Source of the DNA: JBFWWP01 sp050246115
Lineage (GTDB): Bacteria; Planctomycetota; UBA8108; UBA1146; JAJFFE01
Assembly: GCA_050246115.1 (NCBI GenBank)
Contig: JBFWWP010000001.1
Span: 124,001-188,000 of the forward strand
Length of the DNA stretch: 64,000 nucleotides
Direction of reading: 5' to 3'
Part shown: in pieces, positions 17,789-26,154 of the stretch
Layout of the letters: every line of letters begins with the position of its first letter
Position numbering within the stretch: position 1 is the stretch's first letter
The notes under the pieces: generated by a model
The model's input: the letters and a program-made list of their open reading frames with translations, nothing else
Databases searched by the model: none
Told to the model about the DNA's origin: nothing
Position numbers and translations under genes: made by a program

Positions 17789-20700
17789 ATGTATCTGAAG
17801 AAGCTGTGTCTCTCCGGCTTCAAGTCCTTTGCGGACTCGACCGAGTTCCTCTTCCACCGCGGGACCACCGCTGTCGTTGGACCGAACGGCTGTGGCAAGT
17901 CCAACGTCGTCGACGCCTTTCGTTGGGTGCTCGGGGAGCGGAGCGCAAAGGAGCTGCGTGGCTCCGAGATGCTCGACGTCATTTTCAAAGGTGCCGGCAG
18001 TCGCGACCCGCTGTCGCGGGCCGAAGTGTCCTTGGTGTTCGACAACGAAGACCAAGCCCTCGCGGTCGATCACAGCGAGGTCGAAGTAACTCGCCGTTTG
18101 TACCGCTCGGGTGAGAGTGAGTATCTCATCAACGGGCAGGGATGCCGCCTCAAGGACCTCTTGGCGCTGTTTGCCGACACCGGCGTCGGTTCTCATGGCT
18201 ACTCAGTGCTCGAACAGGGGAACGTCGATGGGTTCCTGCATGCCAACCCGGCGGAGCGCCGGGTGATCTTCGAAGAGGCAGCAGGAATCTCCCGCTACAA
18301 GAAGCAGAAGGTGCAGTCGGTAAGGCAGCTCGAGCGTACCGACGCCAATCTGCTCCGCCTGCGCGACATCCACGGCGAAGTGGAGCGGCGGATCCGTTCC
18401 GTGAAGCTGCAGGCGGCGCGGGCCCGCCGCTACATCGAAGATCGCGACCTGGTGGAGAAGTTGCGCGCCGTGATCGCCGTGAGGGACATCGATCAGTTCC
18501 AGGGGGACCGGGCCGAGTTCTGCTTCGATCTCGCCCTGGCGGACGCTCGACGGACCATGATCGGCGGGTTGGGCCGGCAACTGGAGGCGAACACCGAGCA
18601 CGCCCGCTCGTCTGCGGCTGCGGCGCGCGAGCGGTTGACCGAGCTGCGGCAGGCCGAGATGGAACTCCGTTTGGGGATCGAGCGCGCCCAGCAGCGGCTG
18701 GCGCACCTCGCCGAGCGGAGGCACGCCATCGACGAGGGATTCGCGCGCCGCGCCGAGCAGCGGACGGAACTGTCGGTGGCCGCGGCGGAGTACGAGCAAC
18801 GCCGGCAACAAACACGGCAAGCGCTGCGGGGCGAGATCACGCAGCTTCGCGATCTGCGGCGAGACCTGGCGGCCGCGGAGTTGGAGCGGGCTCGACTCAC
18901 CCGGGAGCGGGACGCGTTGGAGAGTCGCCTGCACGAGTGCAAGCAACAGGCCCTGACCTGCCTGTACGACGAAACCAAGGCCAACAACGAGCTCTCCGGA
19001 TTGGAGTCCGAGGGACGGGGTGTCGTGGCGTTGCTGGATCGACGCGCTGCGGAGCTGGAAGAGTTCAGGGCCGAGTTCGCCGAACACGAAGCCCACTGGA
19101 AGGCCTTCCACGAGGAACTCGCGCTCGTGAGCGCGCAACGCGTCGAGCTGCAGGCCGAGTCGGAGCGACTGCGGGCCGAAGTCGCGGAGCGAACCGAGCT
19201 GCTGACTGGTGCTCAGCGGGAGCTGTCGACCCGCAGAGAGCGCTTCGCCCGCGACGAGGCACGTCTTCGCTTCCTCGAGGGGCTCGAGGAGAGCCGCGAG
19301 GGGATCGGCAGGGGCGTTCAGCGCCTCCTGGATACGGACATTGCTCTGTCGGGGGATGTCGTGGGCTTGCTGGCGGACGTCATCGAAGCCGATGCGACGA
19401 CCGCTCCCATGGTCGACGCCGTGTTGGGAAGCCTCGCGGAGACGGTCGTGTTCTTGGGAGGCACGTCGGCGGCCGCACGCGCCCGGGCCTTGCGTGGCTT
19501 CCTCGGGGTCGATGGTCTGAGGTTCTGCTCCATGGAGAGCGTGCTCCATCAGCGCGCGGTCAGCCATGAGCGCAAGGCTGCCGGGGCCGAGTCGAGCATC
19601 GCTACCGACACCGAACGCCCGCGCTTGCTCAGCCGGATCCAGTTCGATCCCGCTTACGCGAACTTGCTCGAGCGGACCTTCGGTGACGTGCTTCTCGCAC
19701 AGGACCTCGACGACGCGGTCGAGCGCGCTGAGCGTTCGCACAGCGCCCACCGGTACGTGACTCCGGACGGATGTCTGGTCGAACCTTGGGGCACGATCAC
19801 TCTGCCATCGCGGGGCGACCATCAGCTGGTCTCGCGCCGATCGGAGATTCACTCGCTGAGGGTGGATCTCCGGCGTCAAGAGACTGCGTTGCAGGAGGCC
19901 GCTGAGCATGGTGCGCGGCTCGAGCGCGCGATCGAGTCTCGCCGTGAGGAAGCGAGCCAGAAGGAGGAGGAGGGACGGCGGCGGCAGCTCGAGCAGGAGA
20001 GTCTGCAGCGCAAGCTGGTCGAGTTGGATCGTTCGATGGCGCGATTGCGGGAACGTCAGCAGACGGTGGAGCGTGAGATCGCCGAGCTCGAGCGCAGTCG
20101 CGTAGAGATCGAACGCCTGCGGGGAGGCGTGGTGCAGCGCATCGCGGATCTGCAGGAGCGTCGCTCCGCATTGGAGGCGCAGAGTGCGGGCGGCGACGAA
20201 GAGCGGGATCGATTGACGAGCGAGGTCGACGTGCACGAGTCGGCGGTCTCGCGGCTGCACTTGAGCTCGACGCAGCGGGAGGAGCGGATGCTCTCTCTGA
20301 GACGAGAGGAAGTGCGCCTGCGCGGGGAGATGCAAGAGCGGGAGTCGCGCTGCCTGCGGCTGGAGCGAGAGGATGAAGACGACCAGAGCCGTATCGGCGC
20401 GATGGAGGCCGAGGCTGCCGCGTGCGAGGTTCGCCGAGTCGAGTGCGAAGGACGCCTCGCCGAACTCGAGACCCGAGTCGAGGCCGAACAGCTGCAGGTG
20501 CAGCGACTCGAAGAGGAACTGCGAGAGGCGGCGCGTCTGACCCGAAGCGTGCACGAGGAGGACGACGCACTGCGGTCGGAGCGCGAAGGACTGATGGTCC
20601 GTGAGAACGAACTCGGGGTGCGGATCCGTGCTCTGAGAGAAAAGCTCCACGTGGAGTTCCAAATCGACTTGGCGCAGGCGCCGCTCGACCAGTGGTTGCG

Positions 20701-21505
20701 CGAACTCCGGCAGGAAGACGAGGAAGACGAAGCGCTCTACGACCGACTGCGCCCCGAACTCGAGCAAGCCGTGGATCGACTGCGCAAGAACTCCAACGTG
20801 AACCTGGAAGCCGTCGAGGAGTTGACCGAGCTCGAAGCCCGATTCGAGTTTCTGGGAACTCAGATCGCCGACCTCGAGTCGGCCAAGACATCGTTGTTGG
20901 CGACCATCGAGTCCCTCAACGAGCGCTGCCGCGAGATGTTCCTGACCTGTTTCGCCGAGGTCCGCGGCCACTTCCAAGAGTTGTTCCAGACCATGTTCGA
21001 GGGCGGCACGTCCGACCTGAGGCTCGAGGAGGGGGTGGATCCGCTGGAGGCGGGCATCGAAGTCGTCGCGCGCCCCCCCGGCAAGAGGATCTCGTCGCTC
21101 AAGCTGCTCTCGGGTGGCGAGAAGGCACTAACCGCCATCTCCGTGCTGTTTGCCCTGTTTCGTACGAAGCCGAGCCCGTTCTGTATCCTGGACGAGGTCG
21201 ACGCGCCGCTGGATGAAGCCAACGTTCGCCGATTCGTTCGCGCGCTCAAGGAGTTCACGGGCGACACCCAGTTCCTCATCGTGACGCACAACAAGGTGAC
21301 GATGTCGAAGGCGGAGCGTCTCTACGGGATCACCATGCAGGAGCGAGGGGTGTCGCAACGGATCTCGGTGCAGATCGAGCAAGTGGAGCAACTCGGCTTG
21401 ATCGAGCCTGGCATGAAGCGGAGCTCGAAGGCCGCGGCGGTGGCGACCGTGGACTCGGGGCCCGAGGGCGCGGAGGAACCGGACGCCGTCGAAGCCGGGG
21501 TGTAA
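17789..21505 (+). CDS. smc: Chromosome segregation ATPase SMC
   Basis: The 1238-residue product has full SMC architecture. The N-terminal half-ATPase carries MYLKKLCLSGFKSFAD and Walker A GPNGCGKSN (about 31-39). A long coiled coil follows (about 170-500), then a hinge (about 520-670), a returning coiled coil (about 680-1010), and the C-terminal half-ATPase with signature LSGGEKAL (near 1110) and Walker B FCILDEVDAPLDE. It binds DNA and organises chromosomes, usually with ScpA and ScpB, neither of which is in the window. Length is normal to slightly long for bacterial SMC. The ATG at 17789 begins exactly at the conserved N-terminus. Codon use matches its neighbours. A short Glu-rich acidic C-terminal tail follows the ATPase. 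Confidence 0.96.
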   Translation: MYLKKLCLSGFKSFADSTEFLFHRGTTAVVGPNGCGKSNVVDAFRWVLGERSAKELRGSEMLDVIFKGAGSRDPLSRAEVSLVFDNEDQALAVDHSEVEVTRRLYRSGESEYLINGQGCRLKDLLALFADTGVGSHGYSVLEQGNVDGFLHANPAERRVIFEEAAGISRYKKQKVQSVRQLERTDANLLRLRDIHGEVERRIRSVKLQAARARRYIEDRDLVEKLRAVIAVRDIDQFQGDRAEFCFDLALADARRTMIGGLGRQLEANTEHARSSAAAARERLTELRQAEMELRLGIERAQQRLAHLAERRHAIDEGFARRAEQRTELSVAAAEYEQRRQQTRQALRGEITQLRDLRRDLAAAELERARLTRERDALESRLHECKQQALTCLYDETKANNELSGLESEGRGVVALLDRRAAELEEFRAEFAEHEAHWKAFHEELALVSAQRVELQAESERLRAEVAERTELLTGAQRELSTRRERFARDEARLRFLEGLEESREGIGRGVQRLLDTDIALSGDVVGLLADVIEADATTAPMVDAVLGSLAETVVFLGGTSAAARARALRGFLGVDGLRFCSMESVLHQRAVSHERKAAGAESSIATDTERPRLLSRIQFDPAYANLLERTFGDVLLAQDLDDAVERAERSHSAHRYVTPDGCLVEPWGTITLPSRGDHQLVSRRSEIHSLRVDLRRQETALQEAAEHGARLERAIESRREEASQKEEEGRRRQLEQESLQRKLVELDRSMARLRERQQTVEREIAELERSRVEIERLRGGVVQRIADLQERRSALEAQSAGGDEERDRLTSEVDVHESAVSRLHLSSTQREERMLSLRREEVRLRGEMQERESRCLRLEREDEDDQSRIGAMEAEAAACEVRRVECEGRLAELETRVEAEQLQVQRLEEELREAARLTRSVHEEDDALRSEREGLMVRENELGVRIRALREKLHVEFQIDLAQAPLDQWLRELRQEDEEDEALYDRLRPELEQAVDRLRKNSNVNLEAVEELTELEARFEFLGTQIADLESAKTSLLATIESLNERCREMFLTCFAEVRGHFQELFQTMFEGGTSDLRLEEGVDPLEAGIEVVARPPGKRISSLKLLSGGEKALTAISVLFALFRTKPSPFCILDEVDAPLDEANVRRFVRALKEFTGDTQFLIVTHNKVTMSKAERLYGITMQERGVSQRISVQIEQVEQLGLIEPGMKRSSKAAAVATVDSGPEGAEEPDAVEAGV

Positions 21506-21750
21506 CCGGGCGGAATCCGGGACTGCGTCCGAAGTCGTGGCCGTGCTGGGCTTGCGGCGATCGGCGGGGCTGCCGTTCAGGCCGTGGGCGCGGCGCGGAG
21601 GGCAGGTCCCGGTCACCGGCGATTCGCCCGGGAACGATCCGTCGGGGTAAACTTCGTCGACCAACGCCATGACCCGGGACCGCCTGCCGCCGTGGGCAGG
21701 AGGAGGCAGGTCCCGCAGGGGCAGAGGTCGCGAAAGGACCCAGCCGGCCC

Positions 21751-23709
21751 ATGGCGGAGTTGACCCGTCAAGATCTCGCGGACCTCATCCAAGGCGGTGA
21801 GTCCCTCCAGGGAGTCGACCTGAGCGGCCTCGACCTCAGCGGCGTGTCCCTCGTCGGCGCCAACCTCGAGTCGGCGAACCTTCGCGGAACCAACTTCGAA
21901 GGGGCTGACCTCACCGACAGCAATCTGTGCGGCGCCAACCTGGAGAAAGCCCGCCTCGCCGGCGCCATCCTCCAAGGTGCGGACGTCGACCTTGCGAACT
22001 TCCAAGAGGCCGACCTCTCCCAGTGCGATCTGCGACGCCTGAACTTCACGAGCACCCTCCTCAGTCGAGTGCGCTTCGATGGCGCCAACCTGTTCCGCGC
22101 AAGCTTCTACGAACAGTCCATTCGGGGAGCGAGCTTCGCACGCGCGAACCTAGGGGCGGCCATCTTCAAGGGGTGCCGCTGTGAGGACTGCGACTTCACG
22201 GGGACACAGTTCAGCAACACCTCGCTCGTACAGGGCGAGTTCCGCGGCTGTCGTTTCGAGGGCGCTGTCTTTCGCTCGTCACGCTTCGAGAGCACCAACC
22301 TCCAGGAGGTCGACCTGCGGGGCGCAGTCTTCGTGGACTTCGACTTCACCCAGATCGCGCTCGGCGGGGTCTCGTTCGCCGGCGTGCGCTTCGAAGACGT
22401 TCGCTTTCCCGAGGACTCGATGCGCGACGTGTGCTTCGCCAACGCGGATCTGCGCCACGCATCGCTCTCGGAGCGCGATCTGAGCGGTTGCGATTTCACG
22501 GGCGCCCAGCTCGTGCGGGCCGACCTCGCACACTGTTGCCTGGAAGCGGTCGACCTCTCGGGTGCCAACCTGCAGTCTGCCACGCTGACCGGAGCCCGTC
22601 TCGATCGCGCGAAGCTGGTGGGCTGCGATCTGTCCGGCGCGAGCCTGATGGATGCGAACCTCCTCGGCACCGATCTCAGCCGGGCCCGGCTCGAACGTTG
22701 TAACCTGTTCCGCTCGCGGCTGCGCGACGCGGTCCTGCGAGGCGTCGTCGCCGAAGGCGCAAACCTTGCTCGAGCTAGCATCCAGACGACCGAGATCAGT
22801 GACAGCTCGTTCGCGGGGAGTGACTTCAGCGAGGCGCACCTGCAGCACTGCGACTTGTCGCGGACGGCCTTTCATCGGGCGACGTTCGAGGGCACCAAAT
22901 TCGAGGGCAATCGCTTCTCGGCCGTCGAGTTCAGTCGCGCCATCCTGCGTGGCGTCGAGGTCTTCGATGCGGACCTTCGCGACAGCGACTTCTACCACGC
23001 CCATCTGCAAGGAGCGGTCTTCGAGCGGGTCCAGCTGGCGGGAGCCAAGTTCGACAACGCGGACCTCAAGGGCGTTGCCATGCGCGACGTCGATCTGTCC
23101 GGGGCTCAGCTCGTTTCCACGCGCTTGGAGTCGGCCACTCTCGACCGGGTGCGCTTCGTCGGCGCCTTGCTGCACGGAACGTCGTTCGTCCAAGCGAACC
23201 TGCGGGACTGCGACTTCGACCGCATGGTGGCCGAAGACCTTCAGAGTTGTCCCGGGCTATTGGACCTGTGCCCGGAACTCGTTGCCACGCCGGCCCCGAG
23301 CCTCGTGGTCGTCGCGGTCGGAGACTCGTGTCACGAGTTGCAGGCACTCGAGTTTGGGTTCGAGGCCGGACCGGTCCGCCCGGGGCCGCTCGGTAGGTTC
23401 CTCGCTGAACTCGAAGAAGCCCTGACCTTGCTGCAGCGCGACGCGAAACCCGAGTGTTGGGAACTCGTCGCGGTGCAGCTCCACGACCGTCCGTCGGTTC
23501 GGATCGAGGCGTGTCGCAGCCCGGCAGCTCGCGAAGCACTGGCGCAGATGTACCGCTTGCTCATCGACAGTGACGAAGAAGGCATGGCGCTCCACACCGA
23601 GTTGGGAGCCGACTCCGCCGAGCGCTTGGGCGAGTTGGTGCGCCGTCTGGCGGGGCGTCAGTTCGAAGTGCGAGCCATCGAGATCCCGTTGATGGCCAGC
23701 GCCGACTAG
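21751..23709 (+). CDS. Long pentapeptide-repeat protein
   Basis: The 652-residue product is made of pentapeptide repeats from about residue 22 to 500, with A(D/N)Lxx-type units such as VDLSG, ANLES, ADLTD and CDFTG running almost unbroken. These repeats fold into a right-handed quadrilateral beta-helix. Short members such as Qnr and MfpA mimic DNA to shield gyrase, but this protein is two to three times longer and its target is unknown. A non-repeat C-terminal domain (about 505-652) starts near CPELVAT and is probably alpha/beta. I do not recognise it. No signal peptide or membrane segment is visible, so it is likely cytoplasmic. The ATG at 21751 follows AAAGGA by about 12 bases. A strong hairpin lies right after the stop. 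Confidence 0.88.
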   Translation: MAELTRQDLADLIQGGESLQGVDLSGLDLSGVSLVGANLESANLRGTNFEGADLTDSNLCGANLEKARLAGAILQGADVDLANFQEADLSQCDLRRLNFTSTLLSRVRFDGANLFRASFYEQSIRGASFARANLGAAIFKGCRCEDCDFTGTQFSNTSLVQGEFRGCRFEGAVFRSSRFESTNLQEVDLRGAVFVDFDFTQIALGGVSFAGVRFEDVRFPEDSMRDVCFANADLRHASLSERDLSGCDFTGAQLVRADLAHCCLEAVDLSGANLQSATLTGARLDRAKLVGCDLSGASLMDANLLGTDLSRARLERCNLFRSRLRDAVLRGVVAEGANLARASIQTTEISDSSFAGSDFSEAHLQHCDLSRTAFHRATFEGTKFEGNRFSAVEFSRAILRGVEVFDADLRDSDFYHAHLQGAVFERVQLAGAKFDNADLKGVAMRDVDLSGAQLVSTRLESATLDRVRFVGALLHGTSFVQANLRDCDFDRMVAEDLQSCPGLLDLCPELVATPAPSLVVVAVGDSCHELQALEFGFEAGPVRPGPLGRFLAELEEALTLLQRDAKPECWELVAVQLHDRPSVRIEACRSPAAREALAQMYRLLIDSDEEGMALHTELGADSAERLGELVRRLAGRQFEVRAIEIPLMASAD

Positions 23710-23713
23710 ACCC

Positions 23714-23740
23714 CGAGCCAGCGCGGACCGCGCTGGCTCG
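23714..23740 (+). terminator. Palindromic hairpin after the pentapeptide gene
   Basis: CGAGCCAGCGCGG (23714-23726) and CCGCGCTGGCTCG (23728-23740) are perfect inverted repeats with one central base. A realistic fold has about 12 base pairs and a 3-base loop. It begins 5 bases after the stop codon. There is no long T run, so termination by this hairpin alone is uncertain. Confidence 0.6.
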
Positions 23741-23758
23741 GATCTAGATTCTCTCCAA

Positions 23759-23790
23759 GGGGGGCTTTCGCGAAGCCCCCTCGTGGCTGC
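23759..23790. repeat. Dispersed GGGGCTTTCG-type element, copy B
   Basis: GGGGGCTT-TCGCG-AAGCCCCC forms an 8-bp stem and is followed by TCGTGGCTGCGGC. The same order, hairpin plus TCGTGGCGGCGGC, is seen in copy E at 44769. Confidence 0.65.
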
Positions 23791-24103
23791 GGCCGCGCTC
23801 CCTTCATGCTTTCCCCGGGGGTTCGTCAGCGGCGAAAGTGTCGCTTGCTCCCAACACACCGAGTGCAACGGCCACCGCAGTGAAGCGACTTCGGAGTCGC
23901 CCCGTAGCGCCCCGCAGCCGAGTCCCCGGCCTTTGGAAAGTTCTCCCGTAGCGGGTTAGACTTCAGTAACAAACCGTCCGTGCACACCTGAACGACGAGC
24001 GTAATGGAGCGCGCCGAGCTTTTCCTGAGCCACCATTCCAGAGGGGAACTGCGCCCGAGGACCGCCTGACTGCGGCGTACTCTCCGGGGAAACGAGGGGA
24101 TCG

Positions 24104-24988
24104 ATGGAGGCCTTGCACAAGGCATCTCCGTTGCTAGGGGATAGTCTGGCAATACAGGAGCTTCGGGACTTTATCGTGGGTGTGAGTCTTCTCGACGATC
24201 CCGTTCTTTTGACCGGGGCACAGGGTACAGGCAAGGAACTCGCTGCGCGGAAGATCCACGCGGTCGGACGCACGGCTCGGGCTCCGTTCCAATCGATTCG
24301 CTGCGACCAAGTGGCGTCGGCGGACGTGGAAACCATCCTGTTCGGGAGTCCGTCGGCCGCCGGGTTGCTTGGGCAGTCCGCGGGGGGCACGTGCTATCTC
24401 GCTGGCGTCGAGCATTTATCCTTCGCGCTGATGCAGCGGCTCAGTCGCCACTTGATCGAGCCGAGCGTGCCGTCCGTCGATGGATACTCTGCGCGCACCC
24501 GCTTGATCCTCGGGTCTTGCTTCGAGCTGCGAGAGCTGCAGGAAGGTTGCTTTCTGGACGCGAGCTTCTTGGACTTGGTGTCTTGCTATCACATCGACAT
24601 CCCCCGGCTGCGGGATCGACTCGAGGACGTGCCGATTCTGTGCAGCTATCAGATCTGGTTGCACTGCGCCGGAGCGGAGTACGAACGCTGTTGGGAGGGG
24701 TTTCGGGATGAAGTGCTACCGGACCTCCTGAGCTACTCCTGGCCCGGGAACGTAGCCGAGTTGAACGATGTCGTTGCGAGCTACTGCCGAGGTGAGCTCC
24801 GCGAACTCGGCGCTGAGGCCTGCGCGGCCGTGCCGCGCGCGGCCGCCGGCCACCATGAGGCGCTGTACGTCGCACGCTGCTTGGACGACCTTCACCAAGA
24901 GCTTCTCTCGGTCATCGAACTCGAGCAGCTGACCGGACGGCACGACCTACTCCTTGCCTCGAGCACCAGACTCCGGGAGCTGAACTGA
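24104..24988 (+). CDS. Degenerate sigma-54 activator-type AAA+ protein
   Basis: The 294 residues resemble the central AAA+ domain of NtrC-type activators. There is a P-loop GAQGTGKE (38-45), an ILFGS block where activators have ELFGH (79-82), and the conserved C-terminal subdomain motif YSWPGNVAELNDV (about 210-222). The key parts are lost, though. The GAFTGA loop that contacts sigma-54 is absent, and the Walker B GGTLFLDEI is replaced by GGTCYLAGVEHL (94-105), without the DE pair. No receiver domain or C-terminal helix-turn-helix is present. It probably cannot activate transcription itself and may regulate a partner, perhaps the full activator two genes downstream, though that is inference. 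The ATG at 24104 has GAGGGG just upstream. Its stop overlaps a short ORF as TGATG. Confidence 0.72.
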   Translation: MEALHKASPLLGDSLAIQELRDFIVGVSLLDDPVLLTGAQGTGKELAARKIHAVGRTARAPFQSIRCDQVASADVETILFGSPSAAGLLGQSAGGTCYLAGVEHLSFALMQRLSRHLIEPSVPSVDGYSARTRLILGSCFELRELQEGCFLDASFLDLVSCYHIDIPRLRDRLEDVPILCSYQIWLHCAGAEYERCWEGFRDEVLPDLLSYSWPGNVAELNDVVASYCRGELRELGAEACAAVPRAAAGHHEALYVARCLDDLHQELLSVIELEQLTGRHDLLLASSTRLRELN

Positions 24989-25161
24989 TGAAACCCGAGC
25001 GCACCGGTTGGCCCGATCTCCACCGCAGTCCGGAACGCCGATGGGCCGTTCCCGCTGCGAACCACGACGGGAACGGGCTGACCTCAGCTCGGTCGTGCGG
25101 GCCGAGCGGCTCCCCGCGGCGACTCCCGGGATCCAACGCCCATCGATTGCGGGGGGGCTGA
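24988..25161 (+). CDS. Possible small 57-residue protein
   Basis: An ATG at 24988 overlaps the preceding stop codon as TGATG, and the frame stays open for 57 codons. It ends TGA only 3 bases before the ATG of the REC/HD-GYP gene. The product would be Pro/Arg/Gly-rich (starting MKPERTGWPDLHRSPERRW), with no recognised motif and no hydrophobic segment. Third-position GC is about 75%, lower than expected for strong genes here. The exact filling of the gap and the coupling-style junctions at both ends are the arguments for it. Chance is the alternative. I recognise no homologue. Confidence 0.3.
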   Translation: MKPERTGWPDLHRSPERRWAVPAANHDGNGLTSARSCGPSGSPRRLPGSNAHRLRGG

Positions 25162-25164
25162 CCC

Positions 25165-26154
25165 ATGTCACCACGAATCGCCGATGACGACCTGAACATC
25201 CTGGTCGCGGAGGACGACGGGGCAGCGCGAGAACTCGTGGCGGCAATCTTCGACGAGCAAAGCTGGGCGCGGCCCACCATCGTCAAGGACGGCCTCGAGG
25301 CCGTGGCGTGTTTGGGGCAGCGTCACTGGGACGTGTTGATCACCGACCTCAACATGCCGCGAATGAATGGGGAGCAGCTCATCGAGATTGCGCTCGCTGA
25401 GATTCCGGATCTGACCGTCGTCGTGGTGACGGGGAATGGCACGATCGATAAGGCCGTCAAGTTGCTACGGTCTGGGGTCTACGATCTGCTGACCAAGCCT
25501 TACTCGCTCGATCACTTCCTCGTCAGCGTCCAGAAGGCCCGCGAGAAGGTCTTGAGCAGCAACGAGGCTCGTGGGTTCCGCGAGGTCGTCGATGCACTAC
25601 TCGCGGCACTGGAGAGCAAGGATCGATACCTGAACGGGCACGCATCACGCGTCTGCAAGTTCGCCGTGGGTTTGGCAACGGTGCTGGGCCTCGGCCGCAA
25701 GCAAACCTGGACGATCGAGTTTGCCGCAAAACTACATGACGTCGGCAAGATCGGCATTCACGAGGACATCCTCAACAAGGAAGGTAAGCTCACGGATGCT
25801 GAGTTCGAGATCATGAAGTCACATCCGGTGCTTTCCCGTGACATCATCGCTCCCGTGCGCTTCCTTCAGCCGTGCCTCCCGGGAGTGCTGCACCACCACG
25901 AACGCATCGATGGTCGTGGATACCCGCATGGACTTGCGGGTGATGAGATTCCGTACGAGGCCCGCATCATCTCGGTGGTGGATAGCTTCGACGCCATGAC
26001 CAGTAGCCGGTCCTACCGCCCGGCGATGCCGGTGCCGAAGGTCGTCGAGATCATGACCGACGTTTCCGGAACCCAGCTGGACGCCGAGCTGACCAAGGCG
26101 TTCCTCGCCCACTTGGAGGAGATCGTCGGCGCAGAGGTGCAGGTCTACACATGA
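25165..26154 (+). CDS. Response regulator with HD-GYP phosphodiesterase output
   Basis: The 329-residue protein has a receiver domain (about 10-125) with acidic pocket EDD, phospho-acceptor Asp61 in ITDLNMPRMNG and Lys in LTKPY. An HD-GYP domain follows (about 135-325). HDVGKIGI supplies the HD metal ligands, and HHERIDGRGYPHG contains the GYP motif. DSFDAMTSSRSYRPAM completes the signature. Such proteins hydrolyse cyclic di-GMP when phosphorylated by a sensor kinase. No kinase is adjacent. All catalytic residues appear intact. The stop overlaps the start of the NtrC-like gene by 4 bases (ATGA), so the two are probably translated together, linking second-messenger turnover to sigma-54 control (inference). 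Confidence 0.9.
   Translation: MSPRIADDDLNILVAEDDGAARELVAAIFDEQSWARPTIVKDGLEAVACLGQRHWDVLITDLNMPRMNGEQLIEIALAEIPDLTVVVVTGNGTIDKAVKLLRSGVYDLLTKPYSLDHFLVSVQKAREKVLSSNEARGFREVVDALLAALESKDRYLNGHASRVCKFAVGLATVLGLGRKQTWTIEFAAKLHDVGKIGIHEDILNKEGKLTDAEFEIMKSHPVLSRDIIAPVRFLQPCLPGVLHHHERIDGRGYPHGLAGDEIPYEARIISVVDSFDAMTSSRSYRPAMPVPKVVEIMTDVSGTQLDAELTKAFLAHLEEIVGAEVQVYT

Larger units (their letters stand above)
23710..24103. other. Non-coding spacer of 394 bases
   Basis: It holds the palindrome at 23714-23740, a copy of the dispersed hairpin element at 23759-23790, and no convincing gene. A weak promoter-like pair, TTGGAA near 23934 and TAGACT about 18 bases later, lies roughly 140 bases before the AAA+ gene. 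Confidence 0.5.

Noticed and set aside
18203..20977. 924-codon open frame on the - strand opposite smc
   Set aside because: It is the antisense shadow of the well-supported smc gene in GC-rich DNA. It lacks a ribosome site, domains and sensible composition.
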